DNA of 64,000 nt, taken from positions 1-64,000 of the forward strand of contig NZ_BONE01000006.1 in assembly GCF_016862555.1 (NCBI RefSeq). Direction: 5' to 3'. Under the pieces are notes generated by a model. The model had not been told where the DNA came from. It made no database searches and saw only the letters and a program-made list of their open reading frames with translations. The stretch is from Asanoa siamensis. GTDB lineage: Bacteria > Actinomycetota > Actinomycetes > Mycobacteriales > Micromonosporaceae. How positions within the stretch are numbered: position 1 is the stretch's first letter; each line of letters begins with the position of its first letter. Shown here in pieces: positions 27,201-38,261 of the stretch. The translations under genes were made by a program, and so were the position numbers.

Positions 27201-28687
27201 TCAGGTGTTCTGGGGGAAGCCCAGGTTCAGTCCACCGTGGCTCGGGTCGAGCCAGCGCGAGGTGACCACCTTTCCGCGCGTGAAGAAGTGCACGCCCTCG
27301 GTGCCGTGGGCGTGGCTGTCGCCGAACAGGCTGTTCTTCCAACCACCGAACGAGTAGTACGAAACAGGCACCGGGATCGGCACGTTGACGCCCACCATCC
27401 CGACCTCGACCTCGCGCTGGAAGCGCCGGGCCGCACCGCCGTCGTTGGTGAAGATGGCGGTGCCGTTCCCGTACGGGTTGGCGTTGATCAGATCAAGCCC
27501 CTCGTCGTACGACCCGACGCGGACGACCGAGAGCACCGGCCCGAAGATCTCGTCCCGGTAGACGGACATCTCCGGCGTGACGTGGTCGAAAAGGGTGGGG
27601 CCGAGCCAGAAGCCGTCGGCGGCGCCGTCGAACTCGCCCGTCCGGCCGTCGACCGCGAGCGTCGCCCCTTCGGCCACGCCGGCGTCGAGGTAGCCGGCGA
27701 CGCGGTCCCGGTGCGCCCTCGTGACCAGCGGGCCCATGTCGCAGCCGCGGGTGCCGTCGCCGGTGCGCAGCCGGCCGATCCGGTCCTCGATCCGCTTGAC
27801 CAGGTCGTCGGCCACCGTGTCGACGACGACCAGGGCGGAGATGGCCATGCAGCGCTCGCCCGCCGAGCCGAAGCCCGCGTTGATGGCGGCGTCGGCGGCG
27901 AGGTCGAGGTCGGCGTCGGGCAGCACGAGCATGTGGTTCTTCGCGCCGCCGAGGGCCTGTACCCGCTTGCCGTGCGCCGTGCCCGTCTCGTACACATATT
28001 TGGCGATTGGTGTGGAGCCGACGAATGACACGGCTTTGACGTCGGGATGCGTGAGGAGCGCGTCGACCGCCTCCTTGTCGCCGTGCACGACGTTCATGAC
28101 GCCGTCGGGCAGGCCGGCCTCGGTCCAGAGCTTCGCGACCGCGACGGCCGCGGACGGGTCCTTCTCGCTCGGCTTGAGGACGACGGCGTTGCCGCAGGCG
28201 ATCGCGACCGGCACGAACCAGAGGGGCACCATGGCCGGGAAGTTGAACGGCGCGATCACGGCGACGACGCCGAGCGGCTGGCGGATCGAGTAGACGTCGA
28301 CGTTCGTCGAGGCGTTCTCCGTGAAGCCGCCCTTGAGCAGGTGTGGGATGCCGCAGGCGAACTCGGCGACCTCCAGGCCGCGCATGACCTCGCCGCGGGC
28401 GTCGTCGAGCACCTTGCCGTGCTCGGCGGTGATCAGGGCGGCGATCTCGTCCTTGCGCGCGTTGAGCAGCTCGCGGAACGCGAACAGCACCTGGGTGCGC
28501 TTGGCCAGGGACGCGTCGGCCCAGCCGGACCAGGCCTTCCGGGCCGTGGCGACGACGTCGCCGACCAGCTCTGCCGAGGCGAGGTCGACCCGGCCGCTGA
28601 CAGCGCCGGTCGCCGGGTTGAACACCTCGCCGGTACGCGCGGCGGTGCCCGCCCAGGGCCGGCCGGCGATCAGGTGGGTGACGGTGT

Positions 28688-28691
<4 letters not shown>
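27201..28691 (-). CDS. mmsA: CoA-acylating methylmalonate-semialdehyde dehydrogenase
   Basis: This 496-residue aldehyde dehydrogenase converts malonate semialdehyde (or methylmalonate semialdehyde) to acetyl-CoA (propionyl-CoA), the last step of myo-inositol breakdown (IolA). It shows 'APFNFPAMVPLW' and the catalytic cysteine in 'GSAGERCMAIS' typical of the MmsA/IolA group, plus 'EIFGPVLSVVR'. Its start overlaps the iolD stop (ATGA). It is the last gene of the inositol operon. Confidence 0.93.
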
Positions 28692-30600
<1,909 letters not shown>

Positions 30601-30601
<1 letters not shown>

Positions 30602-31485
30602 CAGCGTCCTCCGATCGGGAGCCGGGGATCGATCTCCTGGCCAGCCCAGGACCCGCGGACCCAGGCGTGGGCCGGGTCGTCGCAGATCAGCCAGGCGCGC
30701 TCGGCGCCGGGGCCGGCCATCACGTTGAGGTAGTACAGGTCGTAGCCGGGCGGGGCCATCGCGGGGCCGTGCCAGCCGTGCGGGACGAGCACCACGTCGC
30801 CGGAGCGCACCTCGGCCAGGACGTCGATCGGGCGCTCGGTGGTGCCGTACACCCGTTGGTAGCCGACCGGGTCCGTGGCGTCGTCGCTCTCCGCCCGCAC
30901 CTCGAAGTAGTAGATCTCCTCGAGCCGGGTCTCGACGCCCGCGCGCTCCTCGTCGTGCTTGTGCGGGGGATAGGAGCTCCAGTTGCCGGCCGGGGTGACG
31001 ACCTCGCAGGCGATGACGGAGTCGGCGTCGAGGACGCCGGGAATGCCGAAGTTGCGCACCTCGCGCGAAGCGGTCCCGGCGCCGCGCAGCTCGACCGGCA
31101 CGTCCTGCGCCGCCAGGTGGCGGAAGGGGAGCGGCTCGGCCCGCCTGGTCGCCTTGGCGCCGCAGAGCGCGACCGTGATCGGGTCGGTGCCCGGGTTGCG
31201 CACGCTCAGCTCGGCGCCCGGCGGCACATACGCGACGTCGGTGGGGCCGGCGAAGACGTCGGCGCGACCGGTGAGCCGGGTGCCGTTGACCTCGGGACCG
31301 CCGCGCAACGGCACGACGACGAACTCGCTGTCGCCGGTGGCCAGCTCGACCGCGTCGCCCGGCGCGATCGTCGCCACGCGCAGGCTGGTGTGCTCCCAGC
31401 CCTCGACGGAGTCCGATATGGATACCTGGAACGGTCCGTCGGTCGCGGTGCCGTAGGGGCGGACCCAGCGGGCGTTGTCGGTCAT
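30601..31485 (-). CDS. iolB: 5-deoxy-glucuronate isomerase
   Basis: The 294-residue bicupin converts 5-deoxy-glucuronate to 5-dehydro-2-deoxygluconate. Metal-site features are 'YPPHKHDEE' and the Glu of 'EEIYYFEV', with 'PHGWHGP' carrying a further His. The start overlaps the aldolase stop (ATGA) and the gene is directly followed by iolD. Confidence 0.93.
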
Positions 31486-32354
31486 CCGTGCACCAGCCCG
31501 GCGGCGGTGTCCACGGCCGTGGCCACGTCGCCGTCCGGCGGGAAGAGCAGTGCCCGCCCGACCACGAGGCCGCGCACCGCCGGGAGCCCCAGCGCGCGCC
31601 CCCAGGCGGCGTAGGTCTCGTCCGGGTGCCCGCTCGGGTCGCCGCCCAGCAGCAGCGTCGGCAGCGTGGTCGCGGCCATCACCCGCGGCAGGTCGGCGAC
31701 GACCGGCAGCTTCAGCCAGGTGTGCCGGCTCGTCGCCCCGAGGCCGGCGGCCACGTGGATCGAGGTGATCGTCGAGTCGGGGTCGAGCAGGTTGCGCGCC
31801 TTGCCGTCCTCCCGGACCGAGAGGAACGGCTCCACCATCGCCATCAGCCCATGATCCGCCAGCTCCGTGACCGCGCGCCCGCTGGCCTCGAGCGTCGCCG
31901 CCGTGGCCGGGTCGCCCAGGCAGATCCGGGTCAGCATCTTGCCGCCCTCGAGACCGCGGGCCACCAGCTCGCGGGTCGTGTAGGCGGTGAACCGGTCGTC
32001 GAACTCGAACGCCGCGCCGTGCAGGCCGCCCCGGTTCATCGAGCCGATCGCGACCTTGCCGTCCAGCGCGCCCAGCAGCAGCAGGTCGTCGAGCACGTCG
32101 GGGGTGCCGAGCACGCCGTCGACGCCGGGGCGGGACAGCGCGGTCGCCAGGCGGGTCAGCAGGTCGCCGCGGGAGGCCATGGCCATCCGGTCGCCGCGGA
32201 CGCCGAGGGCGGCGCGGGCCGGGTGGTCGGCTGCGACGATCAGCAGCCGGCCGTCGGCGCCGACCAGGTCGCGGCGCTTGCGGGTCGCCCAGCCGTCGAC
32301 GATGCGGTGCGGCTCGCGTACCCGGATCTCGGTCAGCTCGTCGACGGTCGTCAT
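31482..32354 (-). CDS. Cgl0159-type (beta/alpha)8 aldolase of inositol catabolism
   Basis: The 290-residue TIM-barrel protein resembles deoxyribose-phosphate aldolase/LacD-like class I aldolases. In actinobacterial inositol clusters a Cgl0159-family protein occupies the place of IolJ. It is expected to split 5-dehydro-2-deoxygluconate-6-phosphate into dihydroxyacetone phosphate and malonate semialdehyde. Motifs seen are 'LLIVAADHPAR' near the N-terminus and 'LLLGGDPSG' near the C-terminus. It lies between iolC and iolB with ATGA overlaps on both sides. Confidence 0.85.
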   Translation of the reverse strand: MTTVDELTEIRVREPHRIVDGWATRKRRDLVGADGRLLIVAADHPARAALGVRGDRMAMASRGDLLTRLATALSRPGVDGVLGTPDVLDDLLLLGALDGKVAIGSMNRGGLHGAAFEFDDRFTAYTTRELVARGLEGGKMLTRICLGDPATAATLEASGRAVTELADHGLMAMVEPFLSVREDGKARNLLDPDSTITSIHVAAGLGATSRHTWLKLPVVADLPRVMAATTLPTLLLGGDPSGHPDETYAAWGRALGLPAVRGLVVGRALLFPPDGDVATAVDTAAGLVHG

Positions 32355-33301
32355 CGCCGCTCCTGACCGGCGAGCAGGGCGTCGACCTCGGCGGAGGTGG
32401 GCATGGCGCTGGAACACTCCAGTCGGGAGGCGACGATGGCACCGGCCACGTTCGCGAACGTCAGCGTGCGGCGCAGGTCCCAGCCGGCGATCAGGCCGTG
32501 CACCAGCGCGCCGCCGAAGGCGTCACCGGCGCCGAGCCCGTTGACCACGTCCACCGGGAACGGCGCCACCTCGATCCGCTCGTCGGCGGTCGCGGCGAGC
32601 ACGCCCTTGGGGCCCTGCTTGACGATCGCCAGCTCGACCCCGCGCTCCAGCAGGGCGTCGGCCGCGCGCTGGGGATCGGTCTCGCCGACCGCCACCGCGC
32701 ACTCCTCGCGGTTGCCGACGGCCACGGTCACGTGTTCGAGGGCCCGGCCGACCTGGGTGGCGGCCTGCGCCGGGTCGGGCCAGAACATCGGCCGGTAGTC
32801 GAGGTCGAGGATCGTGTGCCGGCGCCGCCCGCGGGCCTGCCAGGCGGCGAAGTGCGCCGACCGCGACGGCTCCTGCGACAGGCCGGTGCCGGTGGCCCAG
32901 AAGACCGCCGCGTCGCGGACCGCGTCGACCGGGATCTCGTCGGGCTCGATCATGAGGTCCGGCGCGGTGGGGTAGCGGTAGAAGTAGAGCGGGAAGTCGT
33001 CCGGCGGGAAGACCTCGCAGAACGTGACCGGGGTCGGCGGGCCGTCGACCGGGGTGCAGAAGGCGTCGTCGACGCCGAACTCGCGCAGCGCCTTGTTGAC
33101 GTAGCCGCCGAACGCGTCGCGGCCGGTGCGCGTGATGATGGCGGCGCGCCGGCCGTGCCGGGCCGCGGCCACCGTGACGTTCGTGGCGCTGCCGCCGAGG
33201 AACTTCTCGAAGTGCCTGACCTCCGCCAGCCCGACGCCGTGCTCGAGCGGGTAGAGGTCGACCCCGACGCGACCGATGGCCACCAGGTCGTACGCGGTCA
33301 C
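32351..33301 (-). CDS. iolC: 5-dehydro-2-deoxygluconokinase
   Basis: The 316-residue PfkB-type kinase phosphorylates 5-dehydro-2-deoxygluconate. PfkB signatures are 'FLGGSATNVTVAAARHG' near the N-terminus and 'NGLGAGDAFGGALVHG' with the catalytic Asp near the C-terminus. The GTG start overlaps the iolE stop (GTGA) and the stop overlaps the aldolase start (ATGA). Confidence 0.93.
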   Translation of the reverse strand: MTAYDLVAIGRVGVDLYPLEHGVGLAEVRHFEKFLGGSATNVTVAAARHGRRAAIITRTGRDAFGGYVNKALREFGVDDAFCTPVDGPPTPVTFCEVFPPDDFPLYFYRYPTAPDLMIEPDEIPVDAVRDAAVFWATGTGLSQEPSRSAHFAAWQARGRRRHTILDLDYRPMFWPDPAQAATQVGRALEHVTVAVGNREECAVAVGETDPQRAADALLERGVELAIVKQGPKGVLAATADERIEVAPFPVDVVNGLGAGDAFGGALVHGLIAGWDLRRTLTFANVAGAIVASRLECSSAMPTSAEVDALLAGQERR

Positions 33302-34176
33302 CGGGCGGCTCCCGCGCTCGCGTCGAGCAACCAGGCGATGCTCGCCCGGACCGCCTCGACCGGGCCGTCGGTCGGGCCGTCGAGGACCGTGTCCTGCTCG
33401 AGGACGTACCAGCCGGTGTAGCCGGCGCCCTCCAGCGCCGACACGATCGCGGTGAGGTCGACGTCGCCCTGGCCGAGCGGGGTGTACATGCCGGCCGCGA
33501 CCGCGTCGGTGTAGGCGACCTCGCCGGCCCGGACCTTGGCCGCCCAGTCGACGCGGACGTCCTTGAGGTGGACGTGGGCGATCCGGTCGGGGTGCTGGCG
33601 CGCGATGGCGACCGGGTCGCCGCCGCCGATGAGCAGGTGACCGGTGTCGAGGCACAGGCCGATCCGGCTGCCGGCGAGCACGCGCTCCGTCTCGGCGCCG
33701 CTCTCGACCATCGTGCCGACGTGCGGGTGCAGGGTGGCTTGCAGTCCCCGGTCGGCCGCGGCGTCGGTGATCCGGTCGAGGTTGGCCAGCAGGGTCGACC
33801 AGCCGGCGTCGTCGAGCACCGGGCGGTCGTCGTAGCCCTCCTGCCCGGTGGCGGCGGCGATCACGACCGTCGAGGCCTTCGCGGCGACCAGGCCGTCCAT
33901 CGCGCGCGCGACGTCCGGCAGCGGGTCGTGGCCCGGCTCGTGCAGCACCACGGGCACGAACTGGCCGACCGCGCGCAGCCCGTACGCGGCCAGGGTCGTC
34001 GCCTTGACGCCGGGATCGTCGGGCAGGAAGCCGTCGGGGCCGAACTCGGTCGCGGCCAGGCCCAGCTCGCGCATCTGCCGCAGCACGGTGTCCGGCGGGA
34101 GTTGGTGGCCCCAGCCGGGCACCTCGCAGACGCCCCAGGAGATGGGCGCGCCGGCGATCCTCGGGGTGATGCTCAT
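33298..34176 (-). CDS. iolE: myo-inosose-2 dehydratase
   Basis: The 292-residue xylose-isomerase-like TIM barrel removes water from 2-keto-myo-inositol. It has 'IAGAPISWGVCEVPGWG' at the N-terminus, the metal-binding 'LHPHVGTMVES', 'CLDTGHLLIGG', 'HVHLKDVR' and a final 'WYVLEQD', all typical of IolE. It begins right after the iolG stop, with no gap. Confidence 0.93.
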   Translation of the reverse strand: MSITPRIAGAPISWGVCEVPGWGHQLPPDTVLRQMRELGLAATEFGPDGFLPDDPGVKATTLAAYGLRAVGQFVPVVLHEPGHDPLPDVARAMDGLVAAKASTVVIAAATGQEGYDDRPVLDDAGWSTLLANLDRITDAAADRGLQATLHPHVGTMVESGAETERVLAGSRIGLCLDTGHLLIGGGDPVAIARQHPDRIAHVHLKDVRVDWAAKVRAGEVAYTDAVAAGMYTPLGQGDVDLTAIVSALEGAGYTGWYVLEQDTVLDGPTDGPVEAVRASIAWLLDASAGAAR

Positions 34177-35181
34177 CTACAGTCCTTTGATCTCGGTGAG
34201 GGCGACCGGCCGGTGCTCGGCCCGGGACAGCTCGCAGGCCTCGGCGACGCGGAAGGCCTCCAGCGCGTCGCGGACGGTGCAGGGCGAGGGGCGCACGCCG
34301 CGGGCGACGTCGGCGAAGGCGGTCAACTCGGCCCGGTACGCCGGGAGGAAGCGCTCCATGAACGACCACTTCCGCGGCCCGCGCGGGAAGTCGACCCCAT
34401 CCTCGGCGGAGTCCATGGCCAGCGAGTGGTCGAGGCCGACGGCGACGGTGCCGCGCTCGCCGTGCACCTCCATGCGCACGTCGTGGCCGCCGCCGTTGTA
34501 GCGGGTCGAGGAGACCAGCGCGAGGGTGCCGTCGTCGAGCGTGAGCACGGCCGCGCCCGTGTCGACGTCGCCCGCCGCGGCGAAGAAGTCGGCGCCCTTG
34601 TTGCCGCCGGTGGCGTACACGGAGGCGACCTCGCGGCCGGTGACGAACCGCAGGATGTCGAAGTCGTGCACGTTGCAGTCGCGGAAGATCCCACCGGAGG
34701 TGGGGATGTACGCGGCGTGCGGCGGCGCCTGGTCGTGGGTGTTGGCCCGGATCGTGTGCACGAACCCGAGATCGCCGGACTCCACGGCCCGCTTCGCCCG
34801 CTGGTAGCCGGCGTCGAAGCGGCGCTGGAACCCGATGTGGACCGGCACGTCGGAGGCGGCGACGAGGTCGGCGAGGTCGATGGTCTCCGCCAGCGTGGCG
34901 GCGACGGGCTTCTCGCAGAAGGTCGGGACGCCCCGGGCGATGCCCATCCGCAGGAGCGCGGCGTGCCCGGGGGTCGGGGTGGCGATCACGAGCCCGTCGA
35001 TGCCGGCGTCGAGGAGCCGCTCCGCGTCGGCCGCGGTGCCGGCACCGACCTCGGCGGCGAGGGCCGCGGCGGCCTCCGGGTCGGCGTCCATGAGGACGAG
35101 TCCGTCGACGAAGTCGAGCGCGGCCAGGGTCCTGGCGTGGAACGCCCCGATCCGACCGACACCCGCGAGCCCGATGCGCAT
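34177..35181 (-). CDS. iolG: Inositol 2-dehydrogenase
   Basis: The 334-residue Gfo/Idh/MocA oxidoreductase oxidises myo-inositol to 2-keto-myo-inositol with NAD+. It has the Rossmann motif 'GLAGVGRIGAFHA', the catalytic Lys in 'FCEKPVA', and 'DCNVHDFDILRF' with the catalytic Asp/His pair. It is the first gene of the inositol operon. ATG 35181 gives the family's standard N-terminus; an in-frame ATG at 35208 would add nine residues. An operator-like element lies about 85 bases upstream. Confidence 0.92.
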   Translation of the reverse strand: MRIGLAGVGRIGAFHARTLAALDFVDGLVLMDADPEAAAALAAEVGAGTAADAERLLDAGIDGLVIATPTPGHAALLRMGIARGVPTFCEKPVAATLAETIDLADLVAASDVPVHIGFQRRFDAGYQRAKRAVESGDLGFVHTIRANTHDQAPPHAAYIPTSGGIFRDCNVHDFDILRFVTGREVASVYATGGNKGADFFAAAGDVDTGAAVLTLDDGTLALVSSTRYNGGGHDVRMEVHGERGTVAVGLDHSLAMDSAEDGVDFPRGPRKWSFMERFLPAYRAELTAFADVARGVRPSPCTVRDALEAFRVAEACELSRAEHRPVALTEIKGL

Positions 35182-35265
35182 CCGCTTCCCGTCCAATCCA
35201 GGGGCCATGTGCTGCCTGTACGTCGGGCTGCCATGTTTGCCGCCGCGCCATTCTCCTGTCAAGGC

Positions 35266-35281
35266 TTTGTACTAACATACT
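35266..35281. promoter_or_regulatory. Candidate operator upstream of the inositol operon
   Basis: TTTGTACTAACATACT is the near twin of the element between the GH95 and GH110 genes. TGTACTAACA within it differs at one position from the GntR/IolR-type consensus KGWCHTRACA as I remember it from Corynebacterium. It lies in the 250-base region between iolG and a divergent membrane-protein gene; I see no other gene or repeat there. Confidence 0.55.
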
Positions 35282-35431
35282 GCCATGCCGACAAGTTACT
35301 GACGCGTGGACGCGCGCCCGCCTCAGGCGCGCCTAGGATGCGGGGGCACCACGGCGCGCCCGGACGCCTTAAGGTGATCATCCGTCTGTGGCCACGGTGG
35401 CGACAGCGTTCGATTCGTTGCCGAGGCGAGC

Positions 35432-36436
35432 ATGACCGGGTGGCCCCCGACCTATCCCTATCCCGCCGGTGTGCCGGGCGGTGGCTACGAGCCGCCGCTG
35501 CAGCAGTACGCGGACCCGCTGGTCAGCCCGACCTACGGCGGCTGGTGGAACCGCGGCGTCGACATCGTCCGGCGCGGCTGGCAGCCGCTGGCGGTCGTCC
35601 AGGGGCTGGGGGTGGTGCTGGCGCTGCTCCTGCAGGCGCCGCTGGCCGTCTACCTCACGTTCGTCGACCAGCGGTTGACGGACGACGTCCTCGCCGGCGA
35701 GACGACCGGTCAGGTCGACTGGACGCCGATCGCCGTGGTGATGGGACTGGGCCTCGTCTCCGCGCTGCTGTCCGTCGTGGTGAGCGCGATCGTGACCACG
35801 GCCGTCGTGCACGTCGGTGCCAGCGTCGCCGTCGGCGCGCCGGTGCGGATCGGTGCGGCGCTGCGGCTCGCGGTGCGGCGGGCGTTCCCGCTGATCGGCT
35901 GGCAGCTCCTGACGTTCCCGCTCTACTTCGTCGCGTTCTGCCTCTGCGTGCTGCCCGTCTTCTACGTGCTCGCCGTCTTCACGGTGCTGCCGGTCGTCGT
36001 GGCGGTCGAGCGGACGAGCGCCATCAGCCGGTCGTTCAGCCTGTTCCACCGGGACCTCGGCGCGTCGGCCGGGCGGGTCGCGACGATCATCGGGCTGAGC
36101 ATCGGCGTCACGCTGCTCGGCAGCATCGTGGGTGTGGTGGCCGAGACGATGATCGCCGGCGCCGCTCCGGGCACCGGCGGCACGGTCGTCGGCGTCCTGC
36201 TGTCCACGCTGATCAGCGCGGTGCTCACCGCCGCGGTGGCGATCCTGATCGCACCGCTGACGCTGGCCGCGTACGCGGACATGCGCGCCCGGGTCGAGCC
36301 CGTGAACGCCACCATGATCGCCCAGGAGCTGGGCATCCTGCCCCCGCAGGCGTGGTCGCCCGCCCCGGCCGGCTCCCCGACGCCGCCGCCCGCGACCGGA
36401 CCGGGAGCCGCCACGAAGCCGCCGTCGCAGGCCTGA
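35432..36436 (+). CDS. Polytopic membrane protein of unknown function
   Basis: The 334-residue protein has a proline/tyrosine-rich cytoplasmic N-terminus, six or so membrane helices (about residues 55-290), the pattern 'VVVAVERTSAISRSFSLF', and a proline/alanine-rich C-terminal tail. This resembles the membrane domain found in actinomycete glycerophosphodiesterase-like or DUF-type proteins that share 'E...S..AL.RS..L'. I cannot name a function. The ATG has GAGG five bases upstream. The gene diverges from the inositol operon and is followed after 41 bases by another gene on the same strand. Confidence 0.75.
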   Translation: MTGWPPTYPYPAGVPGGGYEPPLQQYADPLVSPTYGGWWNRGVDIVRRGWQPLAVVQGLGVVLALLLQAPLAVYLTFVDQRLTDDVLAGETTGQVDWTPIAVVMGLGLVSALLSVVVSAIVTTAVVHVGASVAVGAPVRIGAALRLAVRRAFPLIGWQLLTFPLYFVAFCLCVLPVFYVLAVFTVLPVVVAVERTSAISRSFSLFHRDLGASAGRVATIIGLSIGVTLLGSIVGVVAETMIAGAAPGTGGTVVGVLLSTLISAVLTAAVAILIAPLTLAAYADMRARVEPVNATMIAQELGILPPQAWSPAPAGSPTPPPATGPGAATKPPSQA

Positions 36437-36477
36437 CGGCCGTCCGGCCCGTATCCTCGGCCCCAGGAGGGACGGGC

Positions 36478-37329
36478 ATGGGCAACGCCGCCGCGGAGTG
36501 GGCCGCCGCGCAGGTGGCCGCGGTGCGCGACGAGCCGCGCGAGCGCATCGCGTTGCTGTCGCGTACCTACCGCGGCCCGTTCGGCCGCGCCCCGCGGCAC
36601 GTGCCGTTCCGGCGGGCCGCGATGTCCTTCATGCACTGGCAGGCCGACCGCGGCGTACTCGACCCCGCGGCGGGCAGCCCGTGGTGGCGGGCGGTCAACG
36701 AGCGCCTGCTCCGCGACGGCTGCGAGGCCATGGCCCGCTCGGGCGGCACCCCGGCCGGCGACACGACCGAGCCCGCCGTCAGCCTATGGCTGAGGTTCAT
36801 CGACGAGCCGACCCCACGGCACTGGTACGCGGCCCACAACGCCAGCATCGTCCGCGGCTATCTCGACCACCGGGGCCTCGCCGACGGCGAGCCCGTGCTC
36901 GAACGCTTCTTCCTCAACGTCGCGCTGCTCCGCGTGCTCTACACCCACGCGCTGGTCGCCGCGCCGGGCCTCGCGCTGGGCCGCCTGGCCGTTCTCGGCC
37001 GGTTCCTCGGCGACCCGCGGCTCGGCATGGCCGGCGTGTTCCTCGCGCTGCGCCGCGTCCTGCCGGACCACTACCCACCGGCCGGCGAGCTGCGGTCCTA
37101 TCTGGACCGTGAGAACAGGCTCGGCCACACCCTCGACTACGGCGTCATCCAACCCCGCCTGCAGCGGCTCTACGAGTGGTCCGCCGCCGAGCTGGCGCTG
37201 CCAGAACTCTGCGACCTGGTCCGCGACGGCAACCCGGTCTACGCCTGGGACTACGCGGACCGCCACGTCTGGGCCGCCCCGGAGCGGGGCTGGACCCGTG
37301 TCCTGGCCCGGGCGACGGCCCCGCGCTAG
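36478..37329 (+). CDS. Conserved hypothetical protein
   Basis: The 283-residue protein is mainly alpha-helical and rich in tryptophan and arginine ('MSFMHWQADRG', 'WWRAVNERLLRDG', 'PTPRHWYAAHNASIVRGYL', 'YAWDYADRHVW'). No signal peptide or known catalytic motif is seen. The start ATG has AGGAGG six bases upstream and TATCCT at 36452-36457 could be its -10. Its stop codon shares the palindrome CTAG with the stop of egtD on the other strand. Confidence 0.7.
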   Translation: MGNAAAEWAAAQVAAVRDEPRERIALLSRTYRGPFGRAPRHVPFRRAAMSFMHWQADRGVLDPAAGSPWWRAVNERLLRDGCEAMARSGGTPAGDTTEPAVSLWLRFIDEPTPRHWYAAHNASIVRGYLDHRGLADGEPVLERFFLNVALLRVLYTHALVAAPGLALGRLAVLGRFLGDPRLGMAGVFLALRRVLPDHYPPAGELRSYLDRENRLGHTLDYGVIQPRLQRLYEWSAAELALPELCDLVRDGNPVYAWDYADRHVWAAPERGWTRVLARATAPR

Positions 37330-38261
37330 GTCGCGCGCGCCAGCGTCACGGAGAAGTCGCCGGCCGGGTCGGTCCAGGTGCGCGCCACCGCGAACCCGGC
37401 GGCCGCGAGCTCCGCGCCGAGGGCCGGCAGGCGGAACTTCACGCTGATCTCGGTCAGCATCCCGTCGCCCGCGGGCAGCTTCCAGTCGCGGCCCAGCGCG
37501 CGGAACCGCGCGGTCACGTCCCGCCGCGCGCGCAGCCACATCTCGACCCGGTGCTGCTCGGCGTTCCAGCGCACGACGTGCTCGAAGTCGTCGACGTAGA
37601 GCCCTTCGGCGTCCAGCGTCGCCCGCAACACCTCGATCAGGTTGCGGTTGAACTCGGCGGTGACCCGGGCGCTGTCGTCGTACGCCGCGAGCAACCGCGA
37701 GGGCTCCTTCACCAGGTCGGCGCCGAGCAGCAGGTGGTCGCCCACGCCGAGCCCGGCCCGCAGCCGCCCGAGGAACGCCGCCCGCCGCTCGTCGTCGAAG
37801 TTCCCGATGGTGCCACCGAGGAACAGCACGAGGCGCCCGCCCGGCTCGCCCGGGAAGGACAGCGGCGAGTCGAAGTCACCCACCACGGGCTCGACCGTCG
37901 CGGTGGGATAGTCGCGGGCGATGGCCGCCGCGGCCTCGGTCAGCACGACCTCGCTCACGTCGAGAGGCACGAACCGCAGCGTGCCCCGCGCCGCCACGAA
38001 CGCGTCCAGCATGATCCGGGTCTTGACCGACATGCCGGCGCCGAGCTCGACCAGCGTGTCCGCCCCGCTGCCCGCCGCGATCTCGGCCGCGTGCGCCCGC
38101 AGGATCTCCGCCTCGCGCCGCGTCGGGTAGTACTCCGGCAGTCGGGTGATCTCGTCGAAGAGCCGGCTGCCCCGCTCGTCGTAGAACCAGCGCGCCGGCA
38201 GGGACGGCGGCGTCTGCCACAGCCCGGCGAGCGCGTCGCCGGCGAGCCCGCCGGTCGTCAC
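37326..38261 (-). CDS. egtD: L-histidine N(alpha)-methyltransferase (ergothioneine biosynthesis)
   Basis: The 311-residue SAM-dependent enzyme trimethylates histidine to hercynine, the first step of ergothioneine synthesis. It has the family's 'PARWFYDERGSRLFDEITRLPEYYPTR' start (Tyr-rich substrate site), the SAM motif 'LVELGAGMSVKTR', 'LFLGGTIGNF', and 'LLLGADLVK'. The GTG start overlaps the egtB stop (GTGA). The stop shares a CTAG with a convergent gene. Confidence 0.95.
   Translation of the reverse strand: MTTGGLAGDALAGLWQTPPSLPARWFYDERGSRLFDEITRLPEYYPTRREAEILRAHAAEIAAGSGADTLVELGAGMSVKTRIMLDAFVAARGTLRFVPLDVSEVVLTEAAAAIARDYPTATVEPVVGDFDSPLSFPGEPGGRLVLFLGGTIGNFDDERRAAFLGRLRAGLGVGDHLLLGADLVKEPSRLLAAYDDSARVTAEFNRNLIEVLRATLDAEGLYVDDFEHVVRWNAEQHRVEMWLRARRDVTARFRALGRDWKLPAGDGMLTEISVKFRLPALGAELAAAGFAVARTWTDPAGDFSVTLARAT

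Noticed and set aside
35281-36477. N-terminal extension of the frame that contains the hypothetical gene at 36478
   Set aside because: The frame is open from 33568, but AGGAGG lies six bases before ATG 36478 and the upstream part overlaps iolG, iolE and the membrane-protein gene without homology.
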